Source: an uncultured Rhodobiaceae bacterium
GTDB taxonomy: Bacteria; Pseudomonadota; Alphaproteobacteria; RS24
Assembly (NCBI GenBank): GCA_913051715.1
Contig: CAJXCG010000003.1
Location: forward strand, 1-52,994
Length of the DNA: 52,994 nucleotides
Direction: 5' to 3'
A program made the position numbers and the translations under genes. Below the pieces are notes generated by a model. It searched no databases, had not been told where the DNA came from, and saw only the letters and a list, made by a program, of their open reading frames with translations. Numbering within the stretch: position 1 is the stretch's first letter; each line of letters begins with the position of its first letter. This document shows positions 16,447 through 25,149 of the stretch, in pieces.

Positions 16447-17337
16447 ATGCATCACGACGTTGAATTCAAGTCAGGCAATGACACATGCGCGGGGCGTTTA
16501 TATGTGCCGGAAGACAAACACCGCGCGCGCGTGATAATTCTCGCGCATGGGTTGTGCGGCACGGCCGATACCGGCCTTTATGAAATGGCCGATGGCTTTG
16601 CTCAAAACGGGTTTCACGCGCTGGCTTTTGATTATCGAAATTTCGGCAAAAGCGGCGGCAAAAAGCGGCAATATATCTCTGTCCCAATGCAACGAAACGA
16701 CTGGCAGGCGGCGGTCGATTTTGTGCGAAATCTGGAAGATATCGATGCAGAGCGCGTAGGGCTTTGGGGGTTTTCTTTTTCGGGCGGACACGTGCTTTAC
16801 ACTGCCTGCGAGAATGCGTGCGTCGGGGCCGTGGTTGCCCAGGCACCGATTATGGACGTGCATTTGTCTTTGGTGCTGGGCGATTTATGGCGCGGCGAAA
16901 AGGCCACGCTTGCTTTGCGTAAGCAAATTTCCGGAAAACTTTTGCGGTTTTTAACGGGCCGGAAAACGGGCTATATCGCAACCGTGCCCGAGGGCGACGC
17001 CTATCCGGTAATGCTTAACGCGCCCGAAGCCACTGAATATCTAGACCTCGCGGGCCCGAGTTTTGAAAACCGTATCTTGATTGACAGTTTTTTCTCGGGC
17101 CGCATCGAGAAAAACAATCCAACCGAATTGTCTGACGTGTTAACGACGCCGACCCTCATACAGATTGGTGAAAAAGACGAATTGTCGCCGCAAGAGCCGA
17201 TCGACACCTTCGTCCGGCGCACCAGCCCACGGATAAGTGCAGCTTCCTATAATTGTGGACATTTCGGCATGTTGTGCGGGCAGTTGCGTCGTCGTGCCCT
17301 TGCCGATGCAGTGAGCCATTTTGAGAGGTATTTGTGA
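16447..17337 (+). CDS. Alpha/beta hydrolase
   Basis: A 296-residue hydrolase of the dienelactone-hydrolase/BAAT-like alpha/beta class. The nucleophile elbow is GFSFSGGH with Ser110 the likely nucleophile, Asp244 lies in GEKDELSP and His272 in NCGHFGML. The oxyanion segment is ILAHGLCGTADTG. There is no signal peptide, so it is cytoplasmic. Substrate is unknown; many relatives are esterases or acyltransferases. Its TGA overlaps the GTG start of the sirtuin gene, implying coupled translation; a hydrolase coupled to a deacylase is suggestive but not proof of a shared pathway. Confidence 0.85.
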   Translation: MHHDVEFKSGNDTCAGRLYVPEDKHRARVIILAHGLCGTADTGLYEMADGFAQNGFHALAFDYRNFGKSGGKKRQYISVPMQRNDWQAAVDFVRNLEDIDAERVGLWGFSFSGGHVLYTACENACVGAVVAQAPIMDVHLSLVLGDLWRGEKATLALRKQISGKLLRFLTGRKTGYIATVPEGDAYPVMLNAPEATEYLDLAGPSFENRILIDSFFSGRIEKNNPTELSDVLTTPTLIQIGEKDELSPQEPIDTFVRRTSPRISAASYNCGHFGMLCGQLRRRALADAVSHFERYL

Positions 17338-18089
17338 CGATGGAAGTGACCTTGCGTCAATGGGTCGATGAAGCCGAGCGCGTGGTGGTTTTTACCGGCG
17401 CTGGCATGAGTACCGAAAGCGGCATACCGGATTTTCGCAGCCCGGGCGGGGTGTGGTCGCGTATGCAGCCAATCATGTTTCAGGATTTTCTTGCCAGCGA
17501 AGAAATGCGTGTCGAGGCGTGGCGGCGAAAATTTGCCGTCGATGTCGAAATAGGGGGCGCGCAACCCAATAGCGGGCATAAGGCCATCGCGCATTTGGTG
17601 GCACAAGGCAAAGTCACGCATGTGATTACCCAGAACATCGATAATTTGCACCAGCAGTCGGGAATCGAAGCCGACAAAATCATCGAATTGCACGGCAATG
17701 GCACCTATGCAAAATGTCTGGATTGTGGTTTTCGCCACGAATTGGAGCAGATCAAGGCAGCGTTTGTCGCCGGCGATGAAAAATCTGCGCCCGGATGTCA
17801 GTCGTGCGGCGGTATTGTGAAGTCAGCGACTATTTCTTTCGGCCAAGCGATGCCGGAAGACGAAATGCGCCGCGCCGAAGCAGCCACGCTGAGTTGCGAT
17901 TTGTTTATCGCCATTGGGTCGTCTTTACAGGTCATGCCAGCGGCAGGGTTCCCTGTGCTGGCGCGCCATAATGGTGCGCGTCTCGTCATCATCAATCGTG
18001 AGCCGACCGATATCGATAAAGCCGCCGATTTAGTTCTCAATGCAGAGATTGGCGCGGTTTTGTCCGGTTTGGTTGGGCTAAATAGCTGA
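17334..18089 (+). CDS. cobB: NAD-dependent protein deacylase (sirtuin, CobB-like)
   Basis: A 251-residue sirtuin that removes acyl groups from lysines using NAD+. NAD-binding marks are TGAGMSTESGIPDFRS and TQNIDNLHQQSG; the catalytic base is His120 in ELHGNG. A zinc site is formed by Cys128, Cys131, Cys155 and Cys158 (CLDC and CQSC). The start may be GTG 17334, which overlaps the upstream stop and has GAGAGG 5 nt before it, or ATG 17340. The subclass (acetyl- or succinyl-lysine) cannot be decided safely. Confidence 0.93.
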   Translation: MTMEVTLRQWVDEAERVVVFTGAGMSTESGIPDFRSPGGVWSRMQPIMFQDFLASEEMRVEAWRRKFAVDVEIGGAQPNSGHKAIAHLVAQGKVTHVITQNIDNLHQQSGIEADKIIELHGNGTYAKCLDCGFRHELEQIKAAFVAGDEKSAPGCQSCGGIVKSATISFGQAMPEDEMRRAEAATLSCDLFIAIGSSLQVMPAAGFPVLARHNGARLVIINREPTDIDKAADLVLNAEIGAVLSGLVGLNS

Positions 18090-18238
18090 TATCCAACTGA
18101 AAGCATAAAGCAATTACCTAGGGTTAAGCATTTGTTAGGCTTATTGGGTGATTGTTGGTTTACGGCGGTAATTTCTATGCTAGTCTGAAAGAGGTAAAGC
18201 GTAAAAACCGAATAATAAAAATAACGTAGAGGTTTTAC

Positions 18239-18835
18239 ATGTCTTCCGTAGATACCGCCGGAGAAGTGGCGGATGAAGCCGTTCCCGTAGACGGAACGGT
18301 CAAGTGGTTTGACCCCGTAAAGGGGTATGGAGTTGTGGTCCCCAAAGAAGGGGGCGTCGATATTCTGGTTCACCATTCAACCTTGCGCCGTGGCGGGCAC
18401 GATATTTTGTACCCCGGTGCCCGTATCAAATGCACCATTGTTGAACGCGCACAAGGATTACAAGCTGACCGCATTATCGCGGTCGACAATAGCGAGGCGC
18501 ATTTGCCGCATAATAACCCTCGGCCAACATCGCTGCTTTCTGAAATTTCCGAAGTCTCCGACTTTGAACGCGCCGTGGTGAAGTGGTTCAATCGGCTTCG
18601 TGGCTTTGGCTTCGTCAATACGGAGGAAAGCGGGCCGGATATTTTCGTGCACATGGAAGTGTTACGCAATGCCGGTATCGAAGTGCTTGTGCCCGGGCAA
18701 TTCATCATGGTGCGTTATGGGCGTGGGCCAAAGGGGTTGATGGCGGCGGATGTGAAACGCATTGACAGCGCCACCAGTGTTCAGATTGATGATCTGGACG
18801 CCGACGCCGAGGGAAATGGCTGCTCCCAGTCCTAG
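18239..18835 (+). CDS. Double cold-shock-domain protein
   Basis: A 198-residue protein with two cold-shock domains. Domain 1 (about 18-83) has [17 protein letters not shown] and DILVHHS; domain 2 (about 111-175) has [16 protein letters not shown] and [12 protein letters not shown]1 is canonical in domain 2 (RGFGFV) and changed to KGYGVVV in domain 1, so the domains may differ in nucleic-acid affinity. Linker and C-terminus are acidic. Tandem CSD proteins are common in alphaproteobacteria and act as RNA chaperones. The 149-nt upstream region holds a possible TTGTTG-18-TATGCT promoter and a GAGG ribosome site, leaving a leader of about 50 nt that could respond to temperature. Confidence 0.92.
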   Translation: MSSVDTAGEVADEAVPVDGTVKWFDPVKGYGVVVPKEGGVDILVHHSTLRRGGHDILYPGARIKCTIVERAQGLQADRIIAVDNSEAHLPHNNPRPTSLLSEISEVSDFERAVVKWFNRLRGFGFVNTEESGPDIFVHMEVLRNAGIEVLVPGQFIMVRYGRGPKGLMAADVKRIDSATSVQIDDLDADAEGNGCSQS

Positions 18836-18909
18836 GCTTCCGACAAGCATTAATTTCGTGTCCAAAGGCAGGGGTTGTGCCGCCCTGCGGCTTGTGGCAG
18901 TGATGGCGC

Positions 18910-19380
18910 ATGTCACAGACCGGATCAAAAACTGGGCAACAAGCCGAATTTGAAGCAAATCCGCCCGAGCCGTTCCGCTTGAGCGTCCGGCGTGGGCCGT
19001 TCACCACGCATAATGGGCCTTGGTACCATTGGGCCGAGGGCGAAACATTCAGGCAGGGTGTGCGTGTGCAGCGGCGCCATTGCAACAGCCGCGATATTTG
19101 TCATGGCGGGTTTTTATGTTCGCTTGCCGATGGTTTGGCGGCGACGGCTGTTTTCCGCAATCTCCAGCACAGTTCGGTAACGATGAAACTCAACACTGAG
19201 TTTTTGGGCTCGGCGCGGGCCGGTGATTGGCTGCAAGGTACGGGCTGGATTGTGCGCGCCACGCGGCGCATGGCATTTGTCGAGGCGCGTGGCTGGGTTG
19301 GCGAGGGCATCGACATGCCGGAGACAGATTTCGTGTTCACCGCCAGCGCGGTGTTTCGCTTGTTCGATCGGGTTGACTGA
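18910..19380 (+). CDS. PaaI-like hotdog thioesterase
   Basis: A 156-residue single-domain hotdog protein of the PaaI/acyl-CoA thioesterase group. The core has CNSRDICHGGFLCSLADGLAA, where HGG and the following Asp correspond to the catalytic region, and the strand TMKLNTEFLGSARAGDWL. The terminal FTASAVFRLF completes the fold. It would hydrolyse acyl- or aryl-CoA thioesters in the cytoplasm, with substrate unknown. The first 20 residues are polar and not conserved in the family, so the true start could be later. Confidence 0.8.
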   Translation: MSQTGSKTGQQAEFEANPPEPFRLSVRRGPFTTHNGPWYHWAEGETFRQGVRVQRRHCNSRDICHGGFLCSLADGLAATAVFRNLQHSSVTMKLNTEFLGSARAGDWLQGTGWIVRATRRMAFVEARGWVGEGIDMPETDFVFTASAVFRLFDRVD

Positions 19381-19409
19381 ATTCACCGATATTCGTGATT
19401 TTTGTATGC

Positions 19410-19438
19410 TTGAAACGACACGCATTTCCTTGTATCGG
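19410..19438 (+). promoter_or_regulatory. Promoter of tRNA-Pro(TGG)
   Basis: TTGAAA (19410-19415), a 17-nt spacer and TATCGG (19433-19438) lie 9 nt before the tRNA gene. The architecture matches the tRNA-Glu promoter. Confidence 0.55.
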
Positions 19439-19447
19439 TAATCGCGT

Positions 19448-19524
19448 CGGGGCATGGCGCAGTCTGGTAGCGCACCTGGTTTGGGACCAGGGGGTCGCAA
19501 GTTCGAATCTTGCTGCCCCGACCA
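19448..19524 (+). tRNA. tRNA-Pro (anticodon TGG)
   Basis: A 77-nt cloverleaf: acceptor CGGGGCA/TGCCCCG, anticodon stem CCTGG/CCAGG with loop TTTGGGA giving TGG, T arm GCAAGTTCGAATCTTGC, discriminator A and encoded CCA (19522-19524). Confidence 0.95.
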
Positions 19525-19528
19525 AGTT

Positions 19529-20077
19529 TCACTCTTTTGGTAAAAAACCGAGCGCGCGCAAATCATCTTCGCTGATGCGGTGTATGCCTTGTGCATAATT
19601 TTTTGCGTTGCGAACATAAAAGGCGGCGTTCATTGCATTGGCGGGGCCGCTATCACGGGTTTTAACGAACTTGGCCGGGCTGCCGGCAATGATGGAATTA
19701 TCCGGAAAGCTGCTGCCTTCGGTAACGATGGCGTGGCCGGCGACAATACTGTTATTACCGATTGTCGCGCCGTCCATAATCGTTGCATTAATGCCGATCA
19801 GGCATTTATCGCCAATCGTGCAGCCATGCACCGTAACGTGATGGGTGATCGAACAATCGTCACCGATAATTGTCGGGGTCGTCGCGCCGACATGGATCAT
19901 CACGAAATCCTGAATATTGGTGCGCGCGCCGATTTCGATGTGAAACATCTCCGAGCGCATGACAGCATGCGGCCAGACCGAACTGTCCGCGCCCACAGTA
20001 ATATTGCCGAATAAAAGCGCGGTTTCATGCACCCAGGCGGTTTCATCGATTTTGATATTTTCTTTTTGAGATGACAT
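19529..20077 (-). CDS. Gamma-carbonic anhydrase family protein
   Basis: A 182-residue left-handed beta-helix (hexapeptide repeat) protein of the gamma-carbonic anhydrase / YrdA / PaaY type. Metal-binding histidines are recognisable at His62 (VMIHVG), His79 (SITHH) and His84 (VTVHGCTIGD). The regular GxxxxI-type repeats IGINATIMDGATIGNNSIV build the helix. Members bind zinc or iron; only some have measured CO2 hydration activity, and in mitochondria they belong to complex I. A GGAGG ribosome site precedes ATG 20077. The stop lies 4 nt from the CCA end of the convergent tRNA-Pro. Confidence 0.9.
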   Translation of the reverse strand: MSSQKENIKIDETAWVHETALLFGNITVGADSSVWPHAVMRSEMFHIEIGARTNIQDFVMIHVGATTPTIIGDDCSITHHVTVHGCTIGDKCLIGINATIMDGATIGNNSIVAGHAIVTEGSSFPDNSIIAGSPAKFVKTRDSGPANAMNAAFYVRNAKNYAQGIHRISEDDLRALGFLPKE

Positions 20078-20264
20078 TGATGTCCTCCGCTACCCAATAC
20101 GCACTGACCTCACGCAAACCATAAGCCGCGCGAAAACCGAAAGATAGGCAAAAACACCAACCCGCAGCGCGGCCGGGGAGCAGGCGGCGGGACAAAAAAA
20201 CCACCAAGGCGAACACGCGAACCGAAATATGCGTTAGGTTAGCCGATAACTTATAGGTGCACAG

Positions 20265-21242
20265 ATGAAAAACAGCATAAAAGCGATTGAAATAAAGGCT
20301 TTTGGTGGGCCGGAAAACATGCAGCTTGTCGACAAGCCGCTGCCCGTACCGGGGCCGGGCGAAGTGCGCGTAAGGCTGCGCGCGATCGGTGTCAATTTGA
20401 TCGACACCTATCACCGAACCGGGCTTTACCCGATCCCGCTGCCGAGTGGTCTGGGCGTTGAAGGTGCGGGCGAGGTTGAGGCGGTGGGCGATGGGATTGA
20501 TTTGCCCGTCGGCGCGCGCGTTGCGATGACCATGGCTTTGGGCGCTTATGCCGAAGCAATTATTCTGCCCGCCGCTGCGCTTATTACGCTGCCCGACGCG
20601 GTCAGTTTTGAACAAGCCGCCGCCATATTGTTGAAAGGCATGACGGTAGATTATTTGTTTCATGACACATTTCCCCTAACGGGTGGCGAAACCGTGTTGT
20701 TTCATGCCGCTGCTGGCGGGGTCGGGCTCATCGCGTGCCAATGGGCGCGCCATATTGGTGTCAATCTGGTCGGCACGGCCTCGACGGATGAAAAATGCGC
20801 CCTCGCTGAAACCCATGGCGCCCAGATCTGTGTTTTGTCCGGCGCGCAAAATTTGCCCGAGAAGCTAAAAGCGCTGGCACCCGAAGGCGGTTTTCCGGTG
20901 GTTTACGATTCCGTCGGCAAAGACACCTATCGCCTGGGGCTGGAAGTTTTGGCCCCGCTCGGCACTTTTGCCAGCTTCGGCAATGCATCGGGCGCGATTG
21001 AGGCCGTTGCGCCGCAAGATTTGGCGGCCCATGGCTCGTTGAATTTCACCCGTCCGACCTTGGCAACATATATGGCCAAACCCGGCTGGTTGCAGCAATC
21101 ATCGGCTAAGGTTTTGCAACTCGTCGAAGACGGTGTGCTGTCGGTGGAGATTAACCAGCGCTATCGGCTGGCGGAGGCACAGCGCGTGCACGAAGATTTG
21201 GAAGCACGCGCAACCACGGGGTGTTCCATCATCACGCCGTAA
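20265..21242 (+). CDS. qor: Quinone oxidoreductase (zeta-crystallin type)
   Basis: A 325-residue NADPH-dependent member of the medium-chain dehydrogenase family without structural zinc ligands. It matches bacterial Qor: MQLVDKPLPVPGPGEVRVRL, GVNLIDTYHRTGLYP, PSGLGVEGAGEVEAVG and the cofactor loop FHAAAGGVGLIACQWA. It would reduce quinones or electrophilic enones. The upstream 187-nt gap is shared with the divergent carbonic-anhydrase gene; no clear ribosome site precedes the ATG. Confidence 0.9.
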   Translation: MKNSIKAIEIKAFGGPENMQLVDKPLPVPGPGEVRVRLRAIGVNLIDTYHRTGLYPIPLPSGLGVEGAGEVEAVGDGIDLPVGARVAMTMALGAYAEAIILPAAALITLPDAVSFEQAAAILLKGMTVDYLFHDTFPLTGGETVLFHAAAGGVGLIACQWARHIGVNLVGTASTDEKCALAETHGAQICVLSGAQNLPEKLKALAPEGGFPVVYDSVGKDTYRLGLEVLAPLGTFASFGNASGAIEAVAPQDLAAHGSLNFTRPTLATYMAKPGWLQQSSAKVLQLVEDGVLSVEINQRYRLAEAQRVHEDLEARATTGCSIITP

Positions 21243-21355
21243 ATGCTTGCCCGCGCCTTATCGCCGAGCCCGCTTTGTCATATCTCCGTGCCTAGCCTGT
21301 TGACGCACTCCCGCTTGCTTGCCAATCTAAACGCTCTTGTTGTGGGGAGGGCGTT

Positions 21356-22891
21356 ATGGACAAGTGCATTATCAGTGGCGACCGCCAAAGGTCGCATGAA
21401 GAGATACTTCAAAATGCGGCGCGCGCCGCGCGCGGCTTGGAGGAATCGTTGGGGCTGAAACTCGCCGACAGTGTTGCGATTTTCATGCGTAATGATTTCG
21501 GGGTTTTTGAAATGTCGCTGGCGGCGGCGGCATTGGGCGTCTATTCGGTTCCGGTGAACTGGCACTACACGGCGGATGAGGCCAATTATGTGCTGGATAA
21601 TTGCGGTGCCAAGGCGTTGATCATTCACGCCGACCTGTTGCCGCAAATCGCGGCCGGCATACCGGAGAGCTGCAAGGTGCTGGTCGTTGAGACGCCGCCC
21701 GAACTATGCGCCGCCTATCAGATTTCGGCAGAAGCCGCGAAAGTGCCGGCGGATGCAACGGGCTGGTATGACTGGCTCGGGCAGTTTGAACCGCTCGCGC
21801 CGCGCGATGTCGCCTCGCCGGGCGCAATGATATACACATCCGGCACGACAGGGCGTCCCAAAGGCGTGCGGCGCAATGCCGGCACTCCGGCGGAAATGGA
21901 AAATCTCTATGCCACCATCAATGAGGCCTTTGACATCGGCCCGGGTCGGCGCACGATTATCCCGGCGCCACTTTATCACTCGGCGCCGAATACCTATGCC
22001 ATTTTATGCGTGGTTATGGGCATGGACGAAACCGTGTTGATGCCCCGCTTTGACCCCGAGGAATTGCTGCGCCTCATAGAAAAGCATAAGACAACGCATC
22101 TTCAGACCGTGCCGACCATGTTTATCCGTATGCTGAAACTGCCCGAGGAACAGCGGATGAAATATGACACGAGCAGCTTGCAGTTTGTGGTGCATGCCGC
22201 CGCGCCGTGCCCGCCGGATGTAAAGCAGCAAATGATTGATTGGTGGGGACCAATCATCAATGAGTATTACGGTGCCACGGAAGTTGGCTCAGTTTCTTTT
22301 TTGACGGCGGAGCAATGGCTCAACCATCGTGGCTCGGTCGGCAAGGCCATGGCGAATTGCGAGATTATTATTCTCGACGATGACGGCAAGCGCGTGGACG
22401 CCCATGAAATTGGTGATGTTTATTGCCGCAATATGGGCGGGCCGGATTTCACCTATCATCTGGATGACGCCAAACGCCAAAAGGCCGAAACGCAGGGCCT
22501 CATCTCGGTCGGTGACATTGGCTATCTGGACGAAGACGGCTTTCTTTATCTGTGCGACCGACGCAATGACATGGTCATTTCCGGCGGCGTCAACATTTAC
22601 CCGGCCGAGATTGAAGCGGTGTTGATCAGCCATCCGGCCATTGCCGATTGCGCCGTATTCGGAATTCCGGACGAAGATTTCGGAGAAAGCCTGTGCGCGT
22701 GCGTGCAGATCGAGAGCGGGCAAAGCGTCACTGAAGACGATGTGCGCGGGCATGTGCGCGAATTTATGGCCGGATACAAAGTGCCGAAAATTGTCGATAT
22801 TCGCAAAGATTTGCCGCGCGAGGACAGCGGCAAGATTTTCAAGCGGAAACTGCGTGAGCCTTATTGGGCAGAGCAGAACAGGTCAATCTAG
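21356..22891 (+). CDS. Acyl-CoA synthetase (AMP-forming)
   Basis: A 511-residue ANL-superfamily ligase that activates a carboxylic acid to its CoA thioester. The ATP loop IYTSGTTGRPKG is at about 160-170; further marks are YYGATEVG, LYLCDRRNDMVISGGVNIYP and the C-terminal catalytic lysine in DSGKIFKRKLR. A strong GGGGAGG ribosome site precedes ATG 21356. The phase is right for a medium- or long-chain acid, but the acid is not identifiable. It is one of two such ligases here; both end with a motif like LREPYW, so they are moderately related. Confidence 0.9.
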   Translation: MDKCIISGDRQRSHEEILQNAARAARGLEESLGLKLADSVAIFMRNDFGVFEMSLAAAALGVYSVPVNWHYTADEANYVLDNCGAKALIIHADLLPQIAAGIPESCKVLVVETPPELCAAYQISAEAAKVPADATGWYDWLGQFEPLAPRDVASPGAMIYTSGTTGRPKGVRRNAGTPAEMENLYATINEAFDIGPGRRTIIPAPLYHSAPNTYAILCVVMGMDETVLMPRFDPEELLRLIEKHKTTHLQTVPTMFIRMLKLPEEQRMKYDTSSLQFVVHAAAPCPPDVKQQMIDWWGPIINEYYGATEVGSVSFLTAEQWLNHRGSVGKAMANCEIIILDDDGKRVDAHEIGDVYCRNMGGPDFTYHLDDAKRQKAETQGLISVGDIGYLDEDGFLYLCDRRNDMVISGGVNIYPAEIEAVLISHPAIADCAVFGIPDEDFGESLCACVQIESGQSVTEDDVRGHVREFMAGYKVPKIVDIRKDLPREDSGKIFKRKLREPYWAEQNRSI

Positions 22892-22925
22892 GCTTGAAGT
22901 CGGCAGCTTCACGCGCGTCGGCTGT

Positions 22926-24152
22926 TCACTCGGCCGCCCGCGCGTCGATAAATGCCTTCAGCCCGTCGTAAAATGCGTGCGTCTGGTCGTCATGAACCGC
23001 TACCCAGTCTGCTTCCCACGCGCTGGCGCGGGCAACCACGAGGTCGCGTGCGGGGTCGATGTAAAGGCTCTGGCCGCGGCTTCCATCGGCTTGAAACGCG
23101 CCATCGGCAAATGTCCACCAATGCAAGCCATAACCTTTGCGCCAGTTTTTATCGACTTTGCCATGGGCCAGATGCGGCGCGCTTGTGGTGGTCGCACCGG
23201 AAATCCAGCTATCGGATAAAAGCTGCGTGCCGTTCCAGCGCCCCCCTTGGCTGATAAACAGGCCGAAGCGCGCCCAGTCGTCGAGCGCGGCATTAAAAAA
23301 AGCGCCACCAATCTCGCGCCCGTTTGGCCCCGGTCGGTCGATCACCCAAAACGCATCATGCGTCATGCCGAGCGGTTGCCAGATTTTGGCCGACATGAAA
23401 TCGGCGGCAGACATTTTTGTTACGCGGGTCAGCAATTCGAGAAGGATCTGCGTTTCGGCTGTATTATAGTTAAAAACCGTGCCGGGCCGCGCCGCGCGCG
23501 GGTGGGCATGTGCCGCTTCAAACGCCGTTTTATTGTTCAAAACAACAGCGTTGAGTATAAAATTAATCGTGTCTTGGCTGGAATTATTGGCGCGGTCGTC
23601 AAATTGGATGCCCGACGACATTTGTAGGGCGTGCTTTATGGTGACGCCTGCATAATCGGTTTGGGCAAGCTCGGGCAGATAGGTTTCCAGCGGGTCGTTT
23701 ATATCAGCAATGAAACCGTCTTCGACGGCAAAGCCGATCAATGTTGACACAAAGGATTTAACCAGCGAATAGCTGGTAAAATGACTGTGCGGCCCGCTAC
23801 CCGCAGCATAATTTTCATACACAATTTTGCCCTTATGCAGGACGATCAGGCCAAGCGTTTCCATGTCGCGCATCATATTGTCGAGCGTGCGCGTTTGGCC
23901 TTGGAAGCTGTATGCGAAGCCGTTCAGGAAATTCGGGTCGCGTTCAAGTCTGGCGCTTTGCGCGCCGCGCGCGACGACACGGGTGGGAAATAATTCGCTG
24001 GTATTTTTTGCTGTCCAGACAATCTGATCTGTGTCGGTCAGGGCAACATAGCGCGCGATCACATCATGCGGCGGTAAAAACCGTGCAGTCAGTCCGATAA
24101 TCGCCAGCGCACCCAAAATGGCGGCGAATAAAATTTGTGCGATGCGCTTCAT
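22926..24152 (-). CDS. Beta-lactamase-family serine hydrolase, membrane-anchored
   Basis: A 408-residue protein of the class C beta-lactamase / 6-aminohexanoate-oligomer hydrolase type. The SxxK motif is Ser129-Leu-Val-Lys132 and the YxN-like motif is Tyr229-Asn-Thr. The N-terminal 25 residues form an uncleaved membrane anchor or signal (AQILFAAILGALAIIGL), so it faces the periplasm. DGSRGQSLYIDPARDLVV near the C-terminus is typical of NylB-like esterases. Likely an esterase or amidase rather than a resistance enzyme. No good ribosome site is visible before ATG 24152. Confidence 0.82.
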   Translation of the reverse strand: MKRIAQILFAAILGALAIIGLTARFLPPHDVIARYVALTDTDQIVWTAKNTSELFPTRVVARGAQSARLERDPNFLNGFAYSFQGQTRTLDNMMRDMETLGLIVLHKGKIVYENYAAGSGPHSHFTSYSLVKSFVSTLIGFAVEDGFIADINDPLETYLPELAQTDYAGVTIKHALQMSSGIQFDDRANNSSQDTINFILNAVVLNNKTAFEAAHAHPRAARPGTVFNYNTAETQILLELLTRVTKMSAADFMSAKIWQPLGMTHDAFWVIDRPGPNGREIGGAFFNAALDDWARFGLFISQGGRWNGTQLLSDSWISGATTTSAPHLAHGKVDKNWRKGYGLHWWTFADGAFQADGSRGQSLYIDPARDLVVARASAWEADWVAVHDDQTHAFYDGLKAFIDARAAE

Positions 24153-24210
24153 GAAACCATCATTGCAGGCTTCGCGCGGCCTGTTAATCGCAATTTAAGG
24201 GAAAGCTTGC

Positions 24211-24240
24211 GGATCAGGGAGAGAACTCTCCCCCTGATCC
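24211..24240 (-). terminator. Strong hairpin, probable terminator of the secreted-protein gene at 24251
   Basis: GGATCAGGGAGAG (24211-24223) pairs with CTCTCCCCCTGATCC (24226-24240) apart from one bulged region, with a two-base loop. It starts 11 nt downstream of the minus-strand stop codon. No T-run follows, so efficiency is uncertain. Confidence 0.5.
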
Positions 24241-24250
24241 ATGCGCTTGT

Positions 24251-24982
24251 TTATTCGCTTATAAATTCAGCGACGTTTTCGGTGGAGCCAGCAGCAATAG
24301 CGCTTTGGCCCATAATTGCACCGAGTTGGGTGCCGGCGCGGTTCATTTTGTTCTGGAACTTTTTCCAGTCATCCGTGCGCGTGGCCTTTTCGATCCAATT
24401 TTCATATTCGGCACGGCTTTCGTAAAGCGCGACCAAAATATGGGTTACACCCGCAGGTGCCCCTGCGCGCGTTGCAGCCAAAAAGGCACTGCCGGGAGCC
24501 GTTTTCCCCGTCTCGGAGGCCCGCCATTCCTGCATGGCGCGTACGGCCAGCGCGGGATTGGTAATGTTGAAATTATACGCCGTCCATTTGTTCAAGCCTG
24601 AGGAGGCTTCCCCATAGGTGCCGATGATGGCGTAATAGGTTGAGCCGAGATACTGACCAACGCCATTGAGCTTGCCGACAAATTGGGCAAACGCTTGATC
24701 GTTCACGCGGGCGTCCATTGTAGCTTCGGCTGCCGACGCGTCTTTGTAAAACACGGCAAAGTCATGAGTGGCGGGCGAGGCATCCATTTGGAACTGGTTG
24801 ATGTAGACAGCACCCGGCTCCCCACCTTTAAACATGCTCGGCGTGTCATAGGCGTTGAACGCCTCAACGACTTGGGCTTCTTTGCCCGGCTCAAACGCCC
24901 ATTGGTGGGAGATAAGAACCGGCGTGGCCAGCGCGCTGGTGGCAGCAAGACAACCTGCGAATATGGCTGAAATAAGTTTCAT
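24251..24982 (-). CDS. Exported protein of an undescribed two-unit family, copy A
   Basis: A 243-residue protein with a signal peptide (MKLISAIFAGCLAATSALA). The mature part appears to hold two alpha/beta units of about 100 residues. Unit 1 has HQWAFEPGKEAQVVEAFNAY and PATHDFAVFYKDAS; unit 2 has NPALAVRAMQEWRAS and VTHILVALYESRAEYENW. Such strand-helix patterns recall dimeric alpha-beta-barrel (ABM/EthD-like) domains; this is inference. It matches the protein at 27265-28002 in layout and at several motifs. AAGGAA precedes ATG 24982. No catalytic residue is recognisable. Confidence 0.7.
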   Translation of the reverse strand: MKLISAIFAGCLAATSALATPVLISHQWAFEPGKEAQVVEAFNAYDTPSMFKGGEPGAVYINQFQMDASPATHDFAVFYKDASAAEATMDARVNDQAFAQFVGKLNGVGQYLGSTYYAIIGTYGEASSGLNKWTAYNFNITNPALAVRAMQEWRASETGKTAPGSAFLAATRAGAPAGVTHILVALYESRAEYENWIEKATRTDDWKKFQNKMNRAGTQLGAIMGQSAIAAGSTENVAEFISE

Positions 24983-25149
24983 GTACTTTTCCTTCAAAGA
25001 TTTGGGTTACGGGCAAATGCTATGGAAACTATTGGAAGCGAAAAACTCCAAAAAAAATGCGATTGGTCGGCGCCTTAGTCCGTCCAATTTCTCTTACAGC
25101 GCATAGTCGGCGCTGACAGGGGCTTTTCTTTCTGGCGTTAAGCGCAAGC

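Noticed and set aside
20043-20663. A 206-codon frame across the gap before qor, minus strand
   Set aside because: It overlaps qor and the carbonic anhydrase gene, and shows composition bias without any domain pattern.
22641-23219. A plus-strand frame spanning the end of the ligase and the start of the antisense hydrolase
   Set aside because: It lies in the wrong frame of two genes with clear catalytic motifs.
22926-24152. Antibiotic-resistance beta-lactamase
   Set aside because: SxxK and YxN-like motifs fit the wider class C/NylB hydrolase family, and the membrane anchor and substrate-loop sequence favour an esterase or amidase.
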